Positions 15,496-26,174 of a stretch of DNA of 52,927 bases are shown one piece after another (position 1 is the first letter of the stretch; every line of letters starts with the position of its first letter). The position numbers and the translations under genes were made by a program. The notes beneath the pieces were generated by a model. It did not search any database. It was not told the origin of the DNA and worked only from the letters and a program-made list of their open reading frames with translations. The stretch comes from an uncultured Mycoplasmatota bacterium (GTDB lineage: Bacteria > Bacillota_I > Bacilli_A > RF39 > UBA660): NCBI GenBank assembly GCA_900542735.1, contig UQOS01000005.1:1-52927 (forward strand). The letters run 5' to 3'.

Positions 15496-18400
15496 TTAAA
15501 ATAACTGATTCCATAATTCTGCCTTACTAGACTGTGAAATATCTAAATTATTAAGATAATTATAAATATAAGATTTATAAGATGTTATTGAATATCCTGC
15601 TTTCTTAAATAAGACTGCTTTTTCTATAACACTAGCATTTAAATTTTGTATATATTTAAATGCTTGTTGTTTTCTATAATCTGAGTATTTGTTTCCTTGA
15701 TAATCAAATTTTAACTCACTAGAGTATTTCATGGTATTTAAATAATTATCAATATCAATATTAAATGCCTCAAATATTTTTTCATTTTCTTTACTACCAT
15801 AGTCTTGATTATAAAGATACTTTTTTTGATCCTTCGATAAATCTGAAGATACTAAATAATCTATTACCATTTCTTTTGCTTTTGAAGAAGTATACTGTTC
15901 TTCATATTTCTTTTTAGTCTGAGAATAATCATATAATTGATAAGAATCAAAATTATATTTTTCAATTGCGTTTAAATACTTCTTTTTATTATCTTTACTA
16001 AGGCTAAAATAATGTTTATACACATCTTCATTATTGGCTATTTTATTTAAATCTTTAATTGATGTTTTAATTTCAGAAGAAGATATATTATTTAATAAAT
16101 ATTGCTTTTCTTTGTCTGTATATTTATCATTATTCATAATTTGATATGCTTTTTTACCAGTTCCACTTCCTGTAACGATCTTACCATTTGAATCTTTATC
16201 ATTTTTAATTTCTTTTAAAGAAGCAAGATCAGTTCTATATTGTCTATAGGTGTTCATACTAACTCCTAGTTCTTTAAATTCTTTTGTCTGTTTTTCAGTA
16301 AGAGGAGCATATCCATTATTAAAATATTCTCTTGCTTCCTTACTAGAATACTGTCCAAATAATAAACTCTGTGCAACAGATAATGGATCTTTTTTTGCAG
16401 TAAATCTGAGTTTTCCAGTTGAGGTATAACTTCCAGCAACATCATGAGTATACATAGAAGCCCCTTCTATCGTCTTTTTCAATTGCCCACCACCAAATGG
16501 CATTGCAACATAAAAAATAGGTTTAGAAAGCTCAGTAGTAAGATTTTTAATTGCCTTATTTCTTTTAGAAGAATCTCCTAATTGCGTAATTGATTCTACT
16601 GTATTTCCAATATCAGGTATAGCAGATTGAATAGGCAATCTTCCACCACCCATTATTCCACCAACAAAAGGTAATTCTTCTACTATACTTTTTGATATAG
16701 AAGACATTTTATCATAAGTTGAAGAATCTCCTTGAACTGTTTGAATGGCTTCACTTGCTATATCAATAGGGCTAAATGCTGATTTTCTTCCAACAACTGC
16801 TTCGCTAAATTTGTTATATAACCATGCTCCTACAAACATTTTTACAAACGCACCTATTAATTTGTTTTTAGCTTCATCTGATAAATTTCTAGGTAGGTCT
16901 TTTAACATATATCCATATTGATTATTGACCTCAAGTTGAAATGCAGTAAATAATTTAATTACTGGACTTTTTCTATTAAAAATGGTTGGCATATCACCTT
17001 TACTACGACCAGCCATAATATCTTTAGCAAATTCATTAGCATTCTTTATTGCTTTTTCTTGAGTCATTCCTTTATCAATATTGTCATAATATTTTCCTCG
17101 CACTATAGCATTAGAAGTAATTGAATCAATACCTTCAAAAATAATACCGGCTTTTGAATTAATATCTTCTAATTTTGTTTTATACAATCTATCTGCTTTC
17201 TTTGTTCTATTAATTAAATATGTTGAGCAATCAGCAAATCCATCATCATGAAATTGATTAGCAATACTTTCTCTGATAGCCTTAAACATATTTTTTGTAG
17301 ATACTTCACCCCAAGCCTGTGTAATAGGAATAAAATTTGTTAATGCTGATGAAATATTAAATCCGACCATGTTTGCACTGACTCTAGACTGGACATCTTT
17401 CATAATAGTATAAGTTTCTCTGCCTAGCATATGTTCCATGCCACGATCACCAATATCTTTTTTATTTGCTAAAGTATCAGTGTAATCTCTTAATTCTGTA
17501 ACAAAATTAGGAAGTGGATTATTTATCTTTAAATATTCTTCATCAACTAATTTCTGCTTTTGCTCTTGATCTAATCCTTCATTATTATAAATATCCTCTA
17601 ATCTTTTTTGAATTGAAGCATCAGTGTATTGTGTTCTAATTACATTTTCTAATGCCCTTAGTTTTTGAATATCTTCAGTATGAAAAATAAGGTCAGCTGC
17701 TCCTCTTATGTAATTATCATATCCTTTTAATGCATTATAGTCAGTTACTTTTCCTTTTCTTTGTTGTGCATTTTTAAAATATGTCTTTCCAGGTTTGAAT
17801 ATCTCAGTCATACCTGCAATGTCAGTTGGTAGTGTTTGATCATTTTTGCTAGTATTAAATCCAAGTTTCTCAGCTAATTTAGCAAATTTTCCCTGTCTAG
17901 TTTCTTCTTGGAAATGTGGAAAATATCCTTTACGATATTCAATTTCTTTATATCCTTGTTCTTTTAATACTTTATTAGTTTCAACTATTAATTCATCATA
18001 TATATTTCTAAATTCTTCTACTGCATTTGAAATTTTATCATAATTTAATTGGTTATCACTAATATAATCATCGACTTGTTGACCTGTTACTAAAGTCTCT
18101 TTATTATACTTGTATTCTCCTAACATCTGAACTGCAGCTGATTCTTTATTATTTAATTCAAGTTTACTGATACGTTCATTATAATTATTAATAAAATTCT
18201 CACTCTTTGCATTATTTTCAGTAATTGGCTGAAAATATGTATTATACATTCTATCTGCCTCTGATTTTGGCATAATATCATAGAGATTTCTTTTCATTGT
18301 ATTAATCTTATATTTAATTCCTCTATCTTTATCTTTCCAATCAATCATATTTTCAGTCATTTCATAAGCTTGATCAACATACTCTTGCTTCTTGGTCATT

Positions 18401-21400
18401 CGTTGTTCTTGAATTTTAAATTCTTCTGAATTCATTTTATTGTTTTTATTTTGATAATACTCAATTCTTTTATCATAATCTAATTTTCTATTTTGTAATT
18501 GGTTATTAAGATTAGATATTTGTATATTTAATTGTGTAGCTAGTTTTGTATCTTGATTAGTTTTGGATTCTAATAATTCTTTTTTAGCTTTAATCTTATC
18601 TTGAATTCTACTAATCATAGCATTTTTTTCTTGATTTAGTCTGCTAATAGCATTAGTATTATTATCCATTTTCTTCTGATTAATTTCTTTAATTGTTTCC
18701 TTTTTTTGATTATTATTAACCTTTTTATTATTTGGTGTAGGTAATAATCTGTAATCTTTCATATTAGTTCTTGTACCTGTAGCCTTATAGTTCTTTTCTA
18801 AATGATTCTGCCATGTTTGATCTTCTTGGGAATACTTTACTGCAGAATCCTTAAACGAAATAAGATCAGTATCTTTTCCAGAACCAATCATTAAACCATC
18901 ATATCCCAGTTTCTTAATATATTGTTCTACCCCATAGTCATTGGAATATAGTTCTCTTTTACGGATTCCTAATTCTTTGGCTAATTCCTGTTCCCAAATA
19001 TTAAAATCATTTTGAGTTTTGAATTTTAAAGGATTGTCAGGTAATAAATTGTTATCAATAATAGATACATTACCATATTGTTTTGCATATTTTGAATCAA
19101 GTGTTGTGTATAATCCCAAGCCATAAAATGCAGGATTAGTACCTGTATTCTCGCTTTCACCACGATATGCAATAACATTATTTTTATCATATTTTCTGTT
19201 ATAGTGGAAACGTTCCATTGTTGAGTTCTCTTTTAAATTTGAAATATCAATTTGTTTCCCATCGCTATTTTTAAGCAAAGAAAAAGAACTATTATCTAGT
19301 TCTTCATCACCATAGTAATCTTTTATTCTACTATTGTTATTACTCTCGTTATTAACCAACGAATTATCTTTGAATTTGTTTTGTGATAAATCTCTGTTAG
19401 TCTGTGTAACATTTTCATTTTCTCCTTCAATATAACGATCTTTTTTATTTACTTTTTTTAATTCTTCTTTTATATTTTCATATTTAGGATTATTTTTTGC
19501 TTGTTCTGGTAAGATTATATCATCTAATTTTTGTTGCGTAAAGTCTGAATAAATTTTTGTTTCATTAGAAATTATTTCACCTAAGTTGTTTTCGTAATCT
19601 TCTTTACTATCAATATTCGTATTTGAACCAATACTATTTTTATCATAATGTTCTCTCATTTCGATATAATGATTAATCTCATGCAATAAAGTATTTCTAA
19701 AATCTTTTTTATTTAAATCATCATTCTTTAAATATATTTCAGTAGTATATTCATTTGCTGGTAAATTTTTATATTTAGCAATATTAGCTGTTGGTTTGAT
19801 ATCAGTAGTTATAACTTTAAGTTTTTTTAATTCAGGATATGCTTTATAAAGTAAATCATGTTCTAAAATTTCACCTAATTTATAACTCTTATTTGTTTCC
19901 AACTTTTTAATAATTTTAGAATCCTTGTCTGATATCAATGTTCCCCAATCATTATATTTAGTTTTAAACCAACCTGTTTCTTTTTTTGATTTAACATTAG
20001 TTGTTTCTAAATCTTTATCACTAGAATTATGAATTAATTCTGCATTTTTTTGACCTTTATATAAATTTTTATAATATCTATCTGTACTATTATTTTCTAA
20101 ATTTTTTGCACCTCTTAAACCTATAGTGGAATATTTTGTCTCATTATTTAAATTACTAATGGACTGATCTGTAGAATTGTTTCTATAGGCTTCTTCCCAT
20201 TTGTTTTTTAAATCTTTTATAAATAAACTTTCTTTAGAATTTCCAGTTATTTTGTTAGCTAAAGAAACTATTGAATTATATATTTTTTTGAATATATTAG
20301 GTTTTTCCATAGAAAGGTTATTAATAAATTCCTGATTACCAAACAATTGTCCTGATATATCAGCTAATACTTCACTTGATACATCTTCTGTTTCATAAGT
20401 CTTTTTCAATGATTCAAGAGCTTGATTAAATTCTTGATTCTTACTTGCATAGTCCAATACAAGTTCTTTCATTGAATTCGTTTCTATTGCATGGGTTACT
20501 TCATGCATAATTAAAAATTCTGCTGCTCTATCAGAATTAGGATTTATTCTAATTTCTGTTTCACCATTATCAAGGACCTTTATTTGTGCATTTACTTGAT
20601 TACCATTTTTATTTGAAATAGTGTTGTCAAAAACAACATTGTAGTTTTTGTCTTTTATAATTTTTTCAAATGTATTAACAAGATTTTGAGTATTAGCTGA
20701 ATTATCAAAATATTTACTAGCACTCTCTCTTAAATTATTGATTTTTTCATTATCTGAAGGTGTATATTGATAAGCTGGTTTAGATAGTGTATTTATATCA
20801 TTGTTTAAAAGATTATTATTAGCTAAATTTAAGTCATTCTGAGAAGAATTTATGTTTTCTTGATTATTTATATTAGAAGACTGTAAATCGTTTAAATTAG
20901 TAGTATTTTCAGTAGAATTATTAATATTATTTTGTTTTGTATTTAATTTGACAATTTTTCCATTAACATATCCACTTTTTATATCGGATAAGTTATTAGG
21001 TGCATCAATAATTCCAGCAGTGATAGCCCCCATTATAAATGATGTAATCATATCCTGCGGACTAACTTTTGAATGAGCCTCTTTAAAATTACCTAACGCA
21101 TCTTTATCATTGTTATATTCATAAGTAAATTGTTTGATGTATGGATTTATATATTCTGATAATGCTTCTTCAGTTCCTTCACCAATAAGTTTGTATCCTG
21201 ATTTTAATAAAGCTTTAGATAACGATTTAGATGTTTCTTCAATTGGTTCTCCTATTATTTTGCTTGCTAAACCATCTAATCCTTTACCAGCACTTCCTTT
21301 TAATCCTGGAATTCCTCCAGTTACCCATTCAGTAGCTGTTTCTGTAGCAGCATTTAATATACCATATCTTCTAGCTTCATTAGTAGTAGCTCCATTTTGA

Positions 21401-22224
21401 TATGCTTCTTCCATACCACTACCATAAGAACCAGCTATTAATGGAGCACTACTTAATCCTTTATTAAATATTTTTACTGCTGAATTACCAATCTTACCTA
21501 TTTTATCTACATTTGCTGGTAATTGAAAAGCATTCAATTTATTTGCTAATAACAAATTCAAAGATTGTCTACCTAATTCTTGAGTAATTGCTCCACCCAT
21601 ATTATCAGATTTTATTAATGAATTTGATTCAACTAGTTTCTTGTATTCATCATCTTTGCCAACAGCTTTCATTAGTGCATCAGTATAGTTTGTTTTCATC
21701 ATTTCTGTTCTTGAATTAGCTTTTTCTTTATTTATTTCCTCTTTCGTCTTACCTTTATGTAATCCTACTGCTTTTTCTAAGTTTGTATTGATATGATCAG
21801 ACATACCTCCAAATATATCAGCTCCAAATTTTACTAATCCTTCTCCACCACGAATTACTCCTTCACCAGCAAGTTGACCTGTAGATAAAAGTGTAGAACC
21901 AATTGTTTTCAAACCATCACCAAATTGATATCCGTCTTGTAATGCTTCTGATTCTTTTAAAATGTTTTTAGTTGTATTTATAGCATTACCAGGAAGACTA
22001 ATAAAATTATTAGCTCCCTCTTTTGCTTCATTCCAAAACATTTTTGAAAAATCACCAAATTGGTATCCATCGTCTAATAAATTATTATTTGATTTTTTGC
22101 TAGCTTTTGATGTTGTTTTACCAATTGGTAGTGTTGGATTTGTAACTGTTTTATTTATTCTAAGACCATTTTCATCTATACCTAATGGGTTATTATTTAT
22201 TGGTTTTCCTAAATTAATAGCCAT
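15496..22224 (-). CDS. 2242-aa polyvalent virion protein (ejected with DNA)
   Basis: Domains in order: a glycine-rich N-terminus with two DGYQFGD motifs (about 52 and 96) and hydrophobic stretches; a zinc-metallopeptidase motif HEVTHAIE (about 573); a second metallopeptidase-like motif HEINHYIE (about 846); an ADP-ribosyltransferase-like segment AYRGESENTG...FYGLGLYTT (about 1017-1110); coiled coils; a region with YRKGYFPHFQEE (about 1430); and a Lys/Tyr-rich tail. Mixes like this are seen in large polyvalent proteins that phages inject with their genome, either as a channel or to act on the new host. It is the largest gene in the window. Confidence 0.8.
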   Translation of the reverse strand: MAINLGKPINNNPLGIDENGLRINKTVTNPTLPIGKTTSKASKKSNNNLLDDGYQFGDFSKMFWNEAKEGANNFISLPGNAINTTKNILKESEALQDGYQFGDGLKTIGSTLLSTGQLAGEGVIRGGEGLVKFGADIFGGMSDHINTNLEKAVGLHKGKTKEEINKEKANSRTEMMKTNYTDALMKAVGKDDEYKKLVESNSLIKSDNMGGAITQELGRQSLNLLLANKLNAFQLPANVDKIGKIGNSAVKIFNKGLSSAPLIAGSYGSGMEEAYQNGATTNEARRYGILNAATETATEWVTGGIPGLKGSAGKGLDGLASKIIGEPIEETSKSLSKALLKSGYKLIGEGTEEALSEYINPYIKQFTYEYNNDKDALGNFKEAHSKVSPQDMITSFIMGAITAGIIDAPNNLSDIKSGYVNGKIVKLNTKQNNINNSTENTTNLNDLQSSNINNQENINSSQNDLNLANNNLLNNDINTLSKPAYQYTPSDNEKINNLRESASKYFDNSANTQNLVNTFEKIIKDKNYNVVFDNTISNKNGNQVNAQIKVLDNGETEIRINPNSDRAAEFLIMHEVTHAIETNSMKELVLDYASKNQEFNQALESLKKTYETEDVSSEVLADISGQLFGNQEFINNLSMEKPNIFKKIYNSIVSLANKITGNSKESLFIKDLKNKWEEAYRNNSTDQSISNLNNETKYSTIGLRGAKNLENNSTDRYYKNLYKGQKNAELIHNSSDKDLETTNVKSKKETGWFKTKYNDWGTLISDKDSKIIKKLETNKSYKLGEILEHDLLYKAYPELKKLKVITTDIKPTANIAKYKNLPANEYTTEIYLKNDDLNKKDFRNTLLHEINHYIEMREHYDKNSIGSNTNIDSKEDYENNLGEIISNETKIYSDFTQQKLDDIILPEQAKNNPKYENIKEELKKVNKKDRYIEGENENVTQTNRDLSQNKFKDNSLVNNESNNNSRIKDYYGDEELDNSSFSLLKNSDGKQIDISNLKENSTMERFHYNRKYDKNNVIAYRGESENTGTNPAFYGLGLYTTLDSKYAKQYGNVSIIDNNLLPDNPLKFKTQNDFNIWEQELAKELGIRKRELYSNDYGVEQYIKKLGYDGLMIGSGKDTDLISFKDSAVKYSQEDQTWQNHLEKNYKATGTRTNMKDYRLLPTPNNKKVNNNQKKETIKEINQKKMDNNTNAISRLNQEKNAMISRIQDKIKAKKELLESKTNQDTKLATQLNIQISNLNNQLQNRKLDYDKRIEYYQNKNNKMNSEEFKIQEQRMTKKQEYVDQAYEMTENMIDWKDKDRGIKYKINTMKRNLYDIMPKSEADRMYNTYFQPITENNAKSENFINNYNERISKLELNNKESAAVQMLGEYKYNKETLVTGQQVDDYISDNQLNYDKISNAVEEFRNIYDELIVETNKVLKEQGYKEIEYRKGYFPHFQEETRQGKFAKLAEKLGFNTSKNDQTLPTDIAGMTEIFKPGKTYFKNAQQRKGKVTDYNALKGYDNYIRGAADLIFHTEDIQKLRALENVIRTQYTDASIQKRLEDIYNNEGLDQEQKQKLVDEEYLKINNPLPNFVTELRDYTDTLANKKDIGDRGMEHMLGRETYTIMKDVQSRVSANMVGFNISSALTNFIPITQAWGEVSTKNMFKAIRESIANQFHDDGFADCSTYLINRTKKADRLYKTKLEDINSKAGIIFEGIDSITSNAIVRGKYYDNIDKGMTQEKAIKNANEFAKDIMAGRSKGDMPTIFNRKSPVIKLFTAFQLEVNNQYGYMLKDLPRNLSDEAKNKLIGAFVKMFVGAWLYNKFSEAVVGRKSAFSPIDIASEAIQTVQGDSSTYDKMSSISKSIVEELPFVGGIMGGGRLPIQSAIPDIGNTVESITQLGDSSKRNKAIKNLTTELSKPIFYVAMPFGGGQLKKTIEGASMYTHDVAGSYTSTGKLRFTAKKDPLSVAQSLLFGQYSSKEAREYFNNGYAPLTEKQTKEFKELGVSMNTYRQYRTDLASLKEIKNDKDSNGKIVTGSGTGKKAYQIMNNDKYTDKEKQYLLNNISSSEIKTSIKDLNKIANNEDVYKHYFSLSKDNKKKYLNAIEKYNFDSYQLYDYSQTKKKYEEQYTSSKAKEMVIDYLVSSDLSKDQKKYLYNQDYGSKENEKIFEAFNIDIDNYLNTMKYSSELKFDYQGNKYSDYRKQQAFKYIQNLNASVIEKAVLFKKAGYSITSYKSYIYNYLNNLDISQSSKAELWNQLF

Positions 22225-22243
22225 TATTTCACCTCACAATCTT

Positions 22244-23287
22244 TTATCTAGTTAAAACGATGCCCGTTGGTGATGTTAATACCCTTCCATTATTTGAAAT
22301 AGAGAAGTATCCATCTAGATCTATATATTTATTTTGTGAGCCGTCCCATACATAATATTTTCCATTTGCTGTTTTCCATACTTTCTGATTATCTACATTT
22401 ACACCAGTTGAACCAATATTTCCTGTATCAAATAGATCAGACATTTTATATCCAGAATTGCTTAATTTTACTCCTCCTACGTTATTAGGTTGATATTTAA
22501 CACCATTTTTATCTAAAGTACCAAATGTACCATATTGTGTATCTGGGTTAATGCTTCCCTCATAGTAACTAGTTTTAACCTTTTTCGAGTTATCACTTCC
22601 ACTGAAACTACCATAATTACTTGTGTTAATTTTAGCCCATGCTTGTCTATCTGATTCAGCATCTCTAGCTTTTTGATATGCCATTTGTTCATTAAACTGC
22701 CTAATTGCTTCTTGTCTCTCAGCTTCAGCTTGTTGATTTTGCCATTCTTGTTGCTTTTGAGCTAATATCTGTTGGTAAATTGTATTGTATTGTGATAAGG
22801 CTTGTTGATCTATTTGATTTTGTAGAGATGCAATATTTCCATCATATTCATTAATTGAATTAATTCTATTTGTATCATATTGTAAATTTGTACTATTAAT
22901 TTGATTATCAACATCTTGAAGTTGATTAGCTTTATTTTTTAAAATTTCATTTAAGTTTGTACCATAATTATTATTGATTGAATTAACTTGAGAACCTACG
23001 ACTCCTTGACTAGAAAGTCCTGCTCTATTCATTGCTGAATTGTTATCTTTTAATGATAACATTCTATTGATATTTGCTTGTTTAGCATTATCCAATGCTG
23101 TTTGATTAATTGTATCTTTGCTTGCATTTAAATTATTAATTGAATTGGTTCTTTGATTTTCTAATGCATTTAATGTATTTTGTTTAGCTTGATTTTGTTG
23201 GTCTATTAAATATTGACTTTGTTTTTTTAAAGCTTCAGCATATTGTTTAGCAGTAGCATTAGCTTCATCTGTCCACGAACTTGCCAT
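22244..23287 (-). CDS. Gln/Asn-rich internal virion protein
   Basis: 347 aa. The first 215 residues form a nearly continuous coiled coil rich in Gln and Asn (SQYLIDQQNQAKQNTLNAL and YQQILAQKQQEWQNQQAEAE). The C-terminus is Gly/Ser-rich and beta-like. Its position between the nozzle and polyvalent genes suits an ejection protein. GAGGAGAG precedes the ATG. Confidence 0.65.
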   Translation of the reverse strand: MASSWTDEANATAKQYAEALKKQSQYLIDQQNQAKQNTLNALENQRTNSINNLNASKDTINQTALDNAKQANINRMLSLKDNNSAMNRAGLSSQGVVGSQVNSINNNYGTNLNEILKNKANQLQDVDNQINSTNLQYDTNRINSINEYDGNIASLQNQIDQQALSQYNTIYQQILAQKQQEWQNQQAEAERQEAIRQFNEQMAYQKARDAESDRQAWAKINTSNYGSFSGSDNSKKVKTSYYEGSINPDTQYGTFGTLDKNGVKYQPNNVGGVKLSNSGYKMSDLFDTGNIGSTGVNVDNQKVWKTANGKYYVWDGSQNKYIDLDGYFSISNNGRVLTSPTGIVLTR

Positions 23288-23291
23288 ATTA

Positions 23292-25091
23292 TCACTCTCC
23301 TCTATATTTACCAGAATTTATGTATTCTAGAACTAATCTTTCAAAAGTCATTCGATTAGTTGTTTTATTTGTCATAAAAAATTTAACAAACATAAACTTT
23401 TTTATTTTTTCTTTTTCTTGAATTGTTTTAGGAAAATCATCATTTAAGGCTTTATAGTTTTTTGTAATAATTTCTACACTTCCATCATCTAAAATATAAC
23501 CAAGCGTAATATCACAATTACCACCCGGATTTAATATTAAAGTTACATTTCTTATTGTTTTAGCTAAATTACTTGAATTCAACTCTAAAAATGGTGTTTC
23601 CCAATAAACTTCAATTGGACTATCATTATCTAAATATTCTTCTGAAAAAGAACATATCTTTCCATCATTTGTTCCAAAAAATAATTTATTATTCCAACCA
23701 AATAGTACTCTTGCTGGTATATTATCCCAATACCACCATTCATATTGATACTGCTCTGTTTTACCATGTTTTGGGTAACTTAAATATCTAGAGTCTGCAA
23801 TATAAATGTGATTATTAACTGCTAAATAATATTTTCCATTTAATGATATTGCTTGAGCTTCTTCTAAGTTTGGTTCTTTTAGTAATTTTCCATTAATATA
23901 GTAACTTCTCTGTTGTGCATATTTTTCTCCACTTGTACTTCCAACAATAGCAAAGACTCCTTGATCACTTAAAAATAGCGGATCATTTAATAGATTACAA
24001 TTACAATTTCCTGTAATACAACCTATATTATTCACTCCATCTTTTAGTGGGAATACTTCAGTATTGTCTAATAAATTATAACTTCTATAATATACAGTAC
24101 AGTCTGTATCAGATTGTTTTTTTTGAGCTGCTAATGTACCATCATTTAATCTAGAGTAGCCAACTATAGCTTCAGTACCTATTTTAGTAAAGTTATCATC
24201 TGGCCAATACAAAGGATTTCCTTCTTCTGAGTGAAAATCATAATTTTGATAATTTGGATTGCAAGTAGCAAAAATACGATTAGCATTACCATCATAACCA
24301 TATAATACAGCCATAGAACATTTATTAATTTTTGATGAATTTAAACTATTATCTTTTACTCTATATTGAATTCTTATATTGTCTCTACCTAATACAGGAC
24401 TATCCCCTGGAGCAGTATTAAATGTCACTGTAGAATTTAGTGAATTAAATGTGTAATTTGTTACTACTTCATAATCTCCTGAATCTTTTAATACTTCAAC
24501 TAGTTCTATTTTTTCAATATTAGATTCTTCTAAAATAAAATCCTTTTGGTCTTTTTCAGATAAAAACATATTTATTCTTGACGGACAAATTAAGTTTATC
24601 TTTTCATAATCTGTTCCACCACCACTGGAATCACGAGCTATTGATGTTATTGGAATATACCCAACCTCATCTAAAAATTTAGCTTTCAATTCATCTCCAA
24701 AATTTCCATAGACGACTGTTCTGGTTCCATCAAAGATAATTAAATAGCCATTAATATATAAACCTTTAGAACGATTATCAGTCATACCTGATAAAACATT
24801 AGTAAATGTTTTAAAATCACTACTACATTCATAAAGCATTGTTCCAGAGTGAACAACAAATAATTCTTTATCTTTATAATCAATATTCCACACACCATTG
24901 ATTTTAGTGCCAATAGTATTTAATACTTTATATCCGTTTCTTGATTCATTATACCCATTTTTATTAATGATATTTTTAGCATTTGGACTTCTTCTTTTAT
25001 CTACTTCAATTGGACTAGATGTAAAATCAACACCCATAAAAGAATCAATTGAGTAGATATTTTTAGTTGGTGATGATGGAATGCTATACAT
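23292..25091 (-). CDS. Tail nozzle / stabilisation protein, propeller-like
   Basis: 599 aa. Repeated beta strands with WNIDYKDKELFVVHSG, KGLYINGYLIIFDG, GVFAIVGS and NGKYYLAVNNHIYIADS suggest a beta-propeller, as in P22 gp10 and T7 gp12-type nozzle proteins. It directly follows the adaptor with an 8-nt overlap. Assignment is by fold pattern and position. Confidence 0.7.
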   Translation of the reverse strand: MYSIPSSPTKNIYSIDSFMGVDFTSSPIEVDKRRSPNAKNIINKNGYNESRNGYKVLNTIGTKINGVWNIDYKDKELFVVHSGTMLYECSSDFKTFTNVLSGMTDNRSKGLYINGYLIIFDGTRTVVYGNFGDELKAKFLDEVGYIPITSIARDSSGGGTDYEKINLICPSRINMFLSEKDQKDFILEESNIEKIELVEVLKDSGDYEVVTNYTFNSLNSTVTFNTAPGDSPVLGRDNIRIQYRVKDNSLNSSKINKCSMAVLYGYDGNANRIFATCNPNYQNYDFHSEEGNPLYWPDDNFTKIGTEAIVGYSRLNDGTLAAQKKQSDTDCTVYYRSYNLLDNTEVFPLKDGVNNIGCITGNCNCNLLNDPLFLSDQGVFAIVGSTSGEKYAQQRSYYINGKLLKEPNLEEAQAISLNGKYYLAVNNHIYIADSRYLSYPKHGKTEQYQYEWWYWDNIPARVLFGWNNKLFFGTNDGKICSFSEEYLDNDSPIEVYWETPFLELNSSNLAKTIRNVTLILNPGGNCDITLGYILDDGSVEIITKNYKALNDDFPKTIQEKEKIKKFMFVKFFMTNKTTNRMTFERLVLEYINSGKYRGE

Positions 25092-25683
25092 ACATACTAT
25101 AGACAGTTCTTATACTGTCTGGACCAAAACTATAGTCCTTATCCTTTAAAGTATTTACTTGACTCATAAATTCATTCAAGTATTGTGTTGCCATAGAAAT
25201 ATCATCATCTTTATATAATTCTCCTGCTATATATAGAGGAATTAAACTTAACAATTGGTTATCTAAATCAATTTTATAATCATTTGAAGTTTCATTAGTA
25301 ATTCTATCCAAATATGATTCATAATAAATAGTTATATTACCATCACTCCAATTTTTTATTACTAGAACATTATTGCCTTCTGTATGATAATTTAATATAT
25401 TATTGCCATCATAACTAATTTCATGTATTCTCTTAAATTTATCTATTAATTTAGGTAGATTATATTTATTTGTATCATTTTTTTCAAGTTCAAAACTTGA
25501 AATATATGATCTTCCATTTTCTAAAATGTAATTAATAGCTTCATTGGTTGCCTGTGGCATCGCATCTAAATATGTCTTATATTTCTTATCTTTTTTATAT
25601 TCTTCCAATTTATCAACAGATAATATGTCTGAATTTAAAAACATCTTTTTTAGAGACTCTAATTGTATTTCTCCCCAATTCAT
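25084..25683 (-). CDS. Head-tail adaptor (P22 gp4/T7 gp11-like position)
   Basis: 199 aa from the second Met (GGAGG 7 nt upstream at the ATG 25683). Mostly helical, with LLSLIPLYIAGELYKDDD and MATQYLNEFMSQV near the C-terminus, a helical pattern common in phage connectors. It lies between the capsid block and the nozzle gene. Confidence 0.65.
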   Translation of the reverse strand: MNWGEIQLESLKKMFLNSDILSVDKLEEYKKDKKYKTYLDAMPQATNEAINYILENGRSYISSFELEKNDTNKYNLPKLIDKFKRIHEISYDGNNILNYHTEGNNVLVIKNWSDGNITIYYESYLDRITNETSNDYKIDLDNQLLSLIPLYIAGELYKDDDISMATQYLNEFMSQVNTLKDKDYSFGPDSIRTVYSMYV

Positions 25684-25704
25684 TTTCATTCCTCCTTTTA
25701 TTGG

Positions 25705-25746
25705 TCAAGTTATCAAGAGTTGCACTTGATTAATCTCTTAACTTGA
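25705..25746 (-). other. Hairpin leader before the adaptor gene
   Basis: TCAAGTTA (25705-25712) pairs with TAACTTGA (25739-25746), and AGAG (25716-25719) pairs with CTCT (25735-25738) inside. There is no T-run, so it is not a terminator. It may be a processing or stability element in the late transcript. Confidence 0.4.
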
Positions 25747-25757
25747 TAAAAAGAAGA

Positions 25758-26138
25758 CTAAATATACTTAGCTTCTTTCAAAATATTTTTAACCTCTTCT
25801 GGAACGGTTACTTCTTCACCACGCTTAATTTGCCATAAGTATCCATTAATGCAAACTGGCACTACTGTATCATGTGGATTTAATTCACTAACTGGGATAG
25901 TGATTTGTACCATTTTTTGAGTATTTTTTAATTCTTTAGCAGTTTTCTTTGATTCTTGTGCAAGTTCTCTTTCAGAAATTTCTTTTTGACGAGCTTCAAC
26001 TTCAGCTTGTTTTTTTGCCAACTCTTCTTTTTCCGCTTCAAAGTTTTTTAGAATTTCTAATTGTTCTGGTGTAACATTCACAGTTACTTCACCATTTCCA
26101 TTAGTATTAATTTTTTCTTCTATTTTTTCTTTTGCCAT
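25758..26138 (-). CDS. Head-associated protein of unknown role
   Basis: 126 aa. A Lys/Glu coiled coil (about 22-75, AEKEELAKKQAEVEARQKEI) is followed by a small C-terminal domain (VVPVCINGYLWQIKRGEE). Similar proteins often follow the major capsid gene. AGGAGG precedes the ATG. Confidence 0.6.
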   Translation of the reverse strand: MAKEKIEEKINTNGNGEVTVNVTPEQLEILKNFEAEKEELAKKQAEVEARQKEISERELAQESKKTAKELKNTQKMVQITIPVSELNPHDTVVPVCINGYLWQIKRGEEVTVPEEVKNILKEAKYI

Positions 26139-26174
26139 TTTATTTCCTCCTTAATATTAAAAGAGCAAATGCTA

